A stretch of DNA of 64,000 bases, taken from positions 496,001 to 560,000 of the forward strand of contig JADJFE010000002.1 of NCBI GenBank assembly GCA_016708725.1, in the 5' to 3' direction. The number at the start of each line of letters is the position of its first letter. Position 1 is the stretch's first letter. The translations under genes were made by a program, and so were the position numbers. The stretch comes from Candidatus Aalborgicola bjergmarkensis (GTDB lineage: Bacteria > Pseudomonadota > Gammaproteobacteria > Burkholderiales > Burkholderiaceae_C). Under the pieces are notes generated by a model. The model saw only the letters and a program-made list of their open reading frames with translations. It searched no databases and was not told where the DNA came from. Below, in pieces: positions 59,587 to 64,000 of the stretch.

Positions 59587-60678
59587 TTATGCAACCTCCA
59601 CCACAACGCGCCGCGCCAGTGCGCACATCAGTTCATATCCTACGGTACCAGCACGGTGCGCGACTTCATCAATCGACAAGATGGTACCGTTGGCAGCACA
59701 CCCCCACAGCGTAACAACACTGCCCACGCCCGCCTGGGGCAGTGGCGTCAGGTCTACCGTCACCATGTCCATGCTGACACGCCCGACGGTACGGGTACGC
59801 ACACCATCGACCAGTACCGGGGTTCCCGTCGGGCAAATGCGCGGATAACCATCGGCATAACCGCAGGCCACGACACCGATACGCAACGCGGCATCGGCCA
59901 CGAATTGTGAGCCATATCCGACGCTATCTCCCGTGGATAGTGCCTGAACAGCTATTATTTTTGCTGTTAGCGTCATACTTGGCAATAAACCCCAGTGTGC
60001 GGCGTCATGTTGTGGATAGTCCGGGGCGCTGCCGTAGAGGGCAATGCCGGGACGCACCCAGTCGGTCGCCAGTGGTGTGCCCTGGTAGCGCAGGATGGCC
60101 GCACTGTTGCACAGGCTGCGCTCGCCCGGCAGATCACGGGTTGCGGCCATGAAGGCGGCCATTTGCTGCTCCACCCCCTTGTGTCCATCGGCATCGCTGA
60201 AATGCGTCATCAGCGCTATTTCATCCACCTGGGGCAGTGCATTGAGCCGCGCCCAGGCGGATCGGTAATTGTCCGGGCGAATACCCAGCCGGTTCATGCC
60301 GGAATTCATTTTCAAAAAGACACGGTGCGCAAGCTTTGTCTTGTGCGCGGCCAGAAGGTCAATTTGTTCACTGCAGTGCACGACATGCCACAGGTCCAGG
60401 CGCGAACACAGTTCCAGGTCGCGCGGTTCGAATACGCCTTCGAGCAACAAAACCGGCCCACGCCAGCCCAGATCGCGCACACGCTGCGCTTCATCCAGGT
60501 CCAGCACGGCAAACCCATCGGCACCGCGCAGACCTTCAAAAACATGGTCGATTCCGTGCCCATAGGCATTGGCTTTGACCACCGCCCACAGCCGGGAATC
60601 TGGTGCAGCGCGGCGCATGCGTTGCAAATTGTTGCGCAGGGCTTGCAGGTGAATGGTGGCCTGTATGGGACGGGGCAT
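59587..60678 (-). CDS. alr: Alanine racemase
   Basis: Three hundred and sixty-three residues, PLP enzyme interconverting L- and D-alanine for peptidoglycan. Lys35 in [11 protein letters not shown] binds PLP, and the second base Tyr lies in [30 protein letters not shown] and [11 protein letters not shown] are conserved. Start chosen at [11 protein letters not shown]; a frame to 60831 is an extension into non-coding DNA. Terminates directly at the HD-GYP gene. Confidence 0.95.
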   Translation of the reverse strand: MPRPIQATIHLQALRNNLQRMRRAAPDSRLWAVVKANAYGHGIDHVFEGLRGADGFAVLDLDEAQRVRDLGWRGPVLLLEGVFEPRDLELCSRLDLWHVVHCSEQIDLLAAHKTKLAHRVFLKMNSGMNRLGIRPDNYRSAWARLNALPQVDEIALMTHFSDADGHKGVEQQMAAFMAATRDLPGERSLCNSAAILRYQGTPLATDWVRPGIALYGSAPDYPQHDAAHWGLLPSMTLTAKIIAVQALSTGDSVGYGSQFVADAALRIGVVACGYADGYPRICPTGTPVLVDGVRTRTVGRVSMDMVTVDLTPLPQAGVGSVVTLWGCAANGTILSIDEVAHRAGTVGYELMCALARRVVVEVA

Positions 60679-60813
60679 AAAAATAGTGGTGTAACGGGTG
60701 GAACTGGTGTAATCGGGAATACCGGGAGAGCGATTTTGACACCACCGGGCGTGCCAGTGTGCCCACGGGTTCCAGGCCGTGCAGTTTGCGTGGTTTGCCG
60801 CATTCCTATTTTG

Positions 60814-60860
60814 ATAGCTGTCCCCGCACATCCCATAAGCCCTGCAGCCTTATTTTTCAT
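60814..60860 (+). repeat. Half-copy of the atagctg repeat (left of M23 gene)
   Basis: ATAGCTGTCCCCGCACATCC, then CATAAGCCCTGCAGCC. An inverted relative is at 63588-63628 after the M23 gene. Confidence 0.75.
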
Positions 60861-60920
60861 GAAAACCAACCGCGCGGATTTTTGGCTGTTTTTCCTGACT
60901 CCCGTGCTACCATTCACAGA

Positions 60921-60960
60921 GCCAAGGACTACCAAGGACTACCAAGGACTACCAAGGACT
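60921..60960 (+). repeat. Four tandem copies of a 10-bp repeat
   Basis: GCCAAGGACT then three ACCAAGGACT units end 16 bp before the M23 peptidase start. Each unit contains AAGGA, a Shine-Dalgarno-like core. The real ribosome site is probably CAGGAG at 60962-60967. Confidence 0.9.
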
Positions 60961-60976
60961 ACAGGAGCACACCCCT

Positions 60977-63574
60977 ATGATGCGGTCTACATTCAATGTG
61001 TTCAACGGGCTGCTCTCTGGCATGCTGGTGACCTTGCTGCAAGCAGGCCTCCTGGCATTGTCCAGCGCTTCGCTGGCAGCTGATCCATTGCATGCACCAG
61101 ACAGCAACAGGGGCGGCGGGGAAATTCAGCCACCGCAGGATGACATCAGCCCAGCGACTCGCCAACGGATCAACCGAAATATTGACGCTACGCGCACGAG
61201 ACTGGAGGCGTTGCGGATACTTCCACCAAGAAACGCTGCCCCGTTGGCGCGCAGCATGGTTTCTGGTTTTGCCTGGCCCTTGCGCCAGGCCGCAGGGCGC
61301 ACGGATAACAGTTATTACGGCATCGCCAACTTCGTTGACCAGGACTCCGTGTACGCAACCGACACATCCCATGTCAAGGATTATTTTTGTGGTACCCGTT
61401 CTTACGATACTGCATCAGGATACAACCACCAGGGGACTGATATTTTCAGTTGGCCATTTAGCTGGAAAAAGATGGACAACAACGATGTGGAAATCGTCGC
61501 AGGTGCGGCCGGGACCATCATCGGCAAGGACGACGGTTACTTTGATCGCAGTTGCAGTATGAGCTCTGACCCGTGGAATGCGGTGTATGTTCAGCATGCG
61601 GATGGGTCGGTTGCCTGGTACGGGCATATGAAAAATGGCTCGCTCACTACCAAGGCAGTTGGCGCTTCAGTTTCCGTCGGCGAGTATCTGGGGGTTGTTG
61701 GCAGCTCGGGAAGCTCCACAGGACCGCACCTGCACCTTGAACTCTATGACGCCAGCAACAATCTGGTAGACCCCTGGCTGGGTGCTTGCAATTCAAAGAG
61801 CCAGGAGGTTACCTGGAGCAACCAGCCTCCCTACTACGACCCAACCATCAATGCCATCACCGTGGGGCCAGCTTCCCCTGAATTTCCTGATTGTCCGACC
61901 GCTGAAATCAGCAATGACACGGGGTTCGTGGTACCTGGAAGTGTTGGATACTTCACCGTATATCTGCGGGACCAGCGCAGCACCGATGTGGTCTCGGCAC
62001 GCTGGTACCAGCCCGATGGCAGCTTGTGGAAGACGGCCACATCGGGTGTGCCATCCAGCTATTACTCTTCTGCATACTGGTATTGGTACTATACGTTTCC
62101 CACATCACCCACGGGGATCTGGCGTTTTGAAGCCACCATGAACGGGAAAACCGTCAGCAAGAATTTTCCCGTTGGCGATGCAGTGACGCCGTGCAGCTAC
62201 ACCTTAAGTGCAAGCAGCGCATCATCCAGCTCCAGTTTGACGCATGGCACCGTCAGCGTCGCAAGCAATGCAAGCTGCACCTGGGAGGCTAGCAGCAACG
62301 CCAACTGGCTCACCATCACCTCGGGCACATCGGGTAGCGGCAACGGGACTGTGGCCTACACCGTGGCGGCCAATACGGGCACTACCACACGCACGGGCAC
62401 GCTGACTATTGCGGGAAAAACGTTCACGGTGACACAGGCGGGTGTGCCAATTGCAGCCCCGGTTTGCACCCTCAGCGCCAATCCGTCCTCGATCACTGCG
62501 GGTAGTAGCGCAACCTTGACCGCCAGTTGCACCCCGGCGGCAACAAGCTACATCTGGACGGGTGGCACCTGCGCAGGCACAACCGGCACCACCTGCACGA
62601 CCACGCCCACAGCCACGACCACCTACAGCGTGGCAGGAACCAACGCAGGTGGCACCAACCAGGCGGCCAGCGCGACGGTCACGGTCATGCCCAACACCAC
62701 GACCACGTCCTACACCGTACCCGGCACCCTGGGCAGCGATGTCTTTGTTCTTACAGCCGGAAACAGCTACTACGGTGGTGCTGGCAATGACACCTTCATC
62801 ATCAGCCCCAACACCTTGCAAAGCGATGTGACGGCCAAGATCATTGACACCGAAGGCGATAACTTCATCCAGCTGGTCGATGGCCTGACCCTGACAGCCA
62901 GCACCTTCTACGCCGATGCCGCGCAGCTCACGCTGTCCAACGGTGCCAAGGTGCAGATACTGGGCGCTTCGAGGTTCAAATACCAAGCAGGTGCCAATCT
63001 GCTGGCAGGCGATGGCGCAACCGTTTTGACCTACTCCGGGTTTGCCACCAGCCTGGGTGCATCCCTGAACGGCACGCTGCCGACAGCAGGCACTGCGGGC
63101 TATGTCGTACCCACAGCCTTTACGCAAGCAGCCGCACCTGTGCCGGGCACAGCAGGCAGTTCGTACACCGTTCCCGGAACACTAGGCAACGACGTGCTGG
63201 CACCCTCGGGCGGCAACAACTACCTGGGCGGCGGTGGTGGCGACATCTACATCATCAGCCCCTACGCCTTGAGCGGCACTGTAACTGCCAAGATCATCGA
63301 CACCGAAGGCGGCAATGTCATTCAACTGGTCAAAGGGCTGACGATTGCCTCAAGCAGCTTCTACACCAACGCGGTGCAACTTACATTGTCCTCCGGTGCA
63401 TTGGTGCAAATCCTGGGTGCATCCAGTTTCATCTACCAGTTGGGCGCCAATGCTCCAGCGGGCGAAACGGCGACTAACCTCAGCTATGCCCAGTTTGCCG
63501 CCGCGCTGGGTGCCCGTGTGCCGACGACAGGGGTGGCGAATGGCAGCCCCAACTTTGTGGTGCCAAGTCCCTGA
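60977..63574 (+). CDS. Secreted M23 (LytM) peptidase with C-terminal repeat domains
   Basis: Eight hundred and sixty-five residues, signal peptide at the N-terminus (LVTLLQAGLLALSSASLAA). The M23 domain (about 130-275) has the zinc ligands in NHQGTDIFS and HLHLELYD with GPHLHLE, so it should cut peptidoglycan or other peptides. Then beta domains: a BACON-like Ser/Thr-rich part (SNANWLTITSGTSGSGNG) and two similar ~130-residue repeats starting YTVPGTLGSDVFVL and YTVPGTLGNDVLAP. These resemble adhesin or calcium-binding passenger repeats. ATG doublet; CAGGAG nine bases upstream. Confidence 0.87.
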   Translation: MMRSTFNVFNGLLSGMLVTLLQAGLLALSSASLAADPLHAPDSNRGGGEIQPPQDDISPATRQRINRNIDATRTRLEALRILPPRNAAPLARSMVSGFAWPLRQAAGRTDNSYYGIANFVDQDSVYATDTSHVKDYFCGTRSYDTASGYNHQGTDIFSWPFSWKKMDNNDVEIVAGAAGTIIGKDDGYFDRSCSMSSDPWNAVYVQHADGSVAWYGHMKNGSLTTKAVGASVSVGEYLGVVGSSGSSTGPHLHLELYDASNNLVDPWLGACNSKSQEVTWSNQPPYYDPTINAITVGPASPEFPDCPTAEISNDTGFVVPGSVGYFTVYLRDQRSTDVVSARWYQPDGSLWKTATSGVPSSYYSSAYWYWYYTFPTSPTGIWRFEATMNGKTVSKNFPVGDAVTPCSYTLSASSASSSSSLTHGTVSVASNASCTWEASSNANWLTITSGTSGSGNGTVAYTVAANTGTTTRTGTLTIAGKTFTVTQAGVPIAAPVCTLSANPSSITAGSSATLTASCTPAATSYIWTGGTCAGTTGTTCTTTPTATTTYSVAGTNAGGTNQAASATVTVMPNTTTTSYTVPGTLGSDVFVLTAGNSYYGGAGNDTFIISPNTLQSDVTAKIIDTEGDNFIQLVDGLTLTASTFYADAAQLTLSNGAKVQILGASRFKYQAGANLLAGDGATVLTYSGFATSLGASLNGTLPTAGTAGYVVPTAFTQAAAPVPGTAGSSYTVPGTLGNDVLAPSGGNNYLGGGGGDIYIISPYALSGTVTAKIIDTEGGNVIQLVKGLTIASSSFYTNAVQLTLSSGALVQILGASSFIYQLGANAPAGETATNLSYAQFAAALGARVPTTGVANGSPNFVVPSP

Positions 63575-63587
63575 TGAATTTTCAGCA

Positions 63588-63628
63588 AATTAGCCATACA
63601 GACTTATGGAGTGTGCGGGTACAGCTAT
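63588..63628 (-). repeat. Half-copy of the atagctg repeat (right of M23 gene)
   Basis: Reverse strand reads ATAGCTGTACCCGCACACTC, then CATAAGTCTGTATGGC, closely similar and inverted relative to 60814-60860. Confidence 0.75.
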
Positions 63629-63763
63629 GGATTTTGCAGTACCCCAGTATGGCGTTCAAAAAGTCAATCAGCACCGGCTTGGAGTGCTGTGAGCCAAAGA
63701 CCTTTTTGAAGGCAAAGTCGGTTTTTACGTCAAGAAAGCGCATGGCAGGCGTGTGGTTTCAGT

Positions 63764-63884
63764 CTAGGAGGCTGTCGGACTTGATTTGTAACTTATTGAT
63801 TCATAACGATATTCCGATTTTTCGCAAAATGACAATATCGTTCAAAATCAACAGGTTATATGCTTAAGTCCGACAGCCTCCTAG
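63764..63884. mobile_element. 121-bp MITE with CTAG target duplication
   Basis: Perfect 15-bp terminal inverted repeats GAGGCTGTCGGACTT / AAGTCCGACAGCCTC flanked on both sides by CTAG. Contains only A+T-rich sequence. The CTAG duplication resembles IS5-type targeting. A plus-strand frame crossing it is not a real gene. Confidence 0.85.
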
Positions 63885-64000
63885 CACGCCCTCCCGATAT
63901 TCCCCCGCCCCGCCGGGCGGTGGGAGTTGTAACCGCCGGCTTCCCACTTAAAGCGGGACAGCACGCTTGGCACTTTGTGGGAGTGGCGGGAGCTACGAAA
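63885..64000. other. Final stretch, no gene
   Basis: Contains CGCCCCGCCGGGCGGTGGGA, a GC-rich small stem, and CCGGCTTCCCACTTAAAGCGGGA, a second small stem. They could be the start of another element outside the window. Confidence 0.4.

Noticed and set aside
58438..59910. 490-codon plus-strand frame across the HD-GYP and alr genes
   Set aside because: Both genes on the minus strand have family motifs; the frame crosses their boundary and has no recognisable domain.
62222..63127. Gly/Cys/Arg-rich 301-codon minus-strand frame in the M23 gene
   Set aside because: Composition is that of antisense to Thr/Ala/Ser repeats; no ribosome site.
63574..63867. 97-codon plus-strand frame at the right end
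   Set aside because: It runs through a half-repeat and the 121-bp MITE and resembles no protein.

Overview
The window looks like the chromosome of a beta-proteobacterium, most likely Burkholderiales/Comamonadaceae. The gene order gmk-rpoZ-(p)ppGpp synthetase-greB (the last convergent), a large ppiD, and small inverted repeats beginning atagctg...cccgc...cataag all fit. No species can be named from the sequence alone.

Bases 1-23300 are ordinary chromosome: the end of a patatin-like phospholipase, a DUF6883/DUF4926 pair, a CDF metal exporter, a TfoX-like protein, a TPR-glycosyltransferase-like protein, an IS607-type insertion (tnpA + tnpB), a CYTH-CHAD protein, dinB, a small heat-shock protein, a class V aminotransferase, ferredoxin and HDOD proteins, a methyltransferase, gmk, rpoZ, spoT/relA, greB, an M14 peptidase, a lipoprotein, ppiD and tRNA-Phe.

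Bases 23300-32850 next to tRNA-Phe hold at least three tandem, increasingly eroded copies of one kind of integrative/plasmid-like element. They share VRR-NUC nuclease (three copies), iteron-like repeats, a primase/helicase, toxin-antitoxin (TA) modules (HigBA, MqsRA, a RelE/HTH pair) and tyrosine recombinase (one N-truncated gene plus a C-terminal scrap). They are interrupted by a frameshifted DDE transposase and by IS ends.

Bases 32850-44650 contain two diverged, damaged copies of a type I restriction-modification operon (hsdM-hsdS-hsdR, minus strand). Different TA modules sit between the hsd genes: HEPN/MNT, a ribbon-helix-helix-like protein and a PIN/Phd pair in copy 1; a RelE/antitoxin pair and a PIN pair in copy 2. 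Both hsdS genes have collapsed by internal deletion.

Bases 44650-57150 look like an eroded integron. Three N-terminal fragments of an IntI-type integrase lie on the minus strand, each followed by plus-strand genes. Two convincing attC sites (45819-45887, 52510-52592) and one oversized attC-like site separate single-gene cassettes: a Ymh-type HEPN protein, a small membrane protein, a TIR-TM-pentapeptide protein, a SLOG-TIR protein and an HNH-like protein. This looks like a defence-gene array.

Spread through 32.9-56.4 kb is a repeat unit: a ~190-bp MITE-like inverted-repeat element (six copies) followed by a DUF2157 membrane gene and a DUF4401/GDYXXLXY membrane gene. Four of the six copies are deleted to different degrees, often at short homologies, and several neighbouring genes (brnT, vapC, hsdR) end abruptly at the unit.

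Bases 57150-64000 return to chromosome: a DUF1615 lipoprotein, a degenerate HD-GYP protein, alr, and an M23 peptidase with a 10-bp tandem repeat upstream, flanked by inverted half-copies of the same repeat family. A 121-bp MITE with CTAG target duplication follows.
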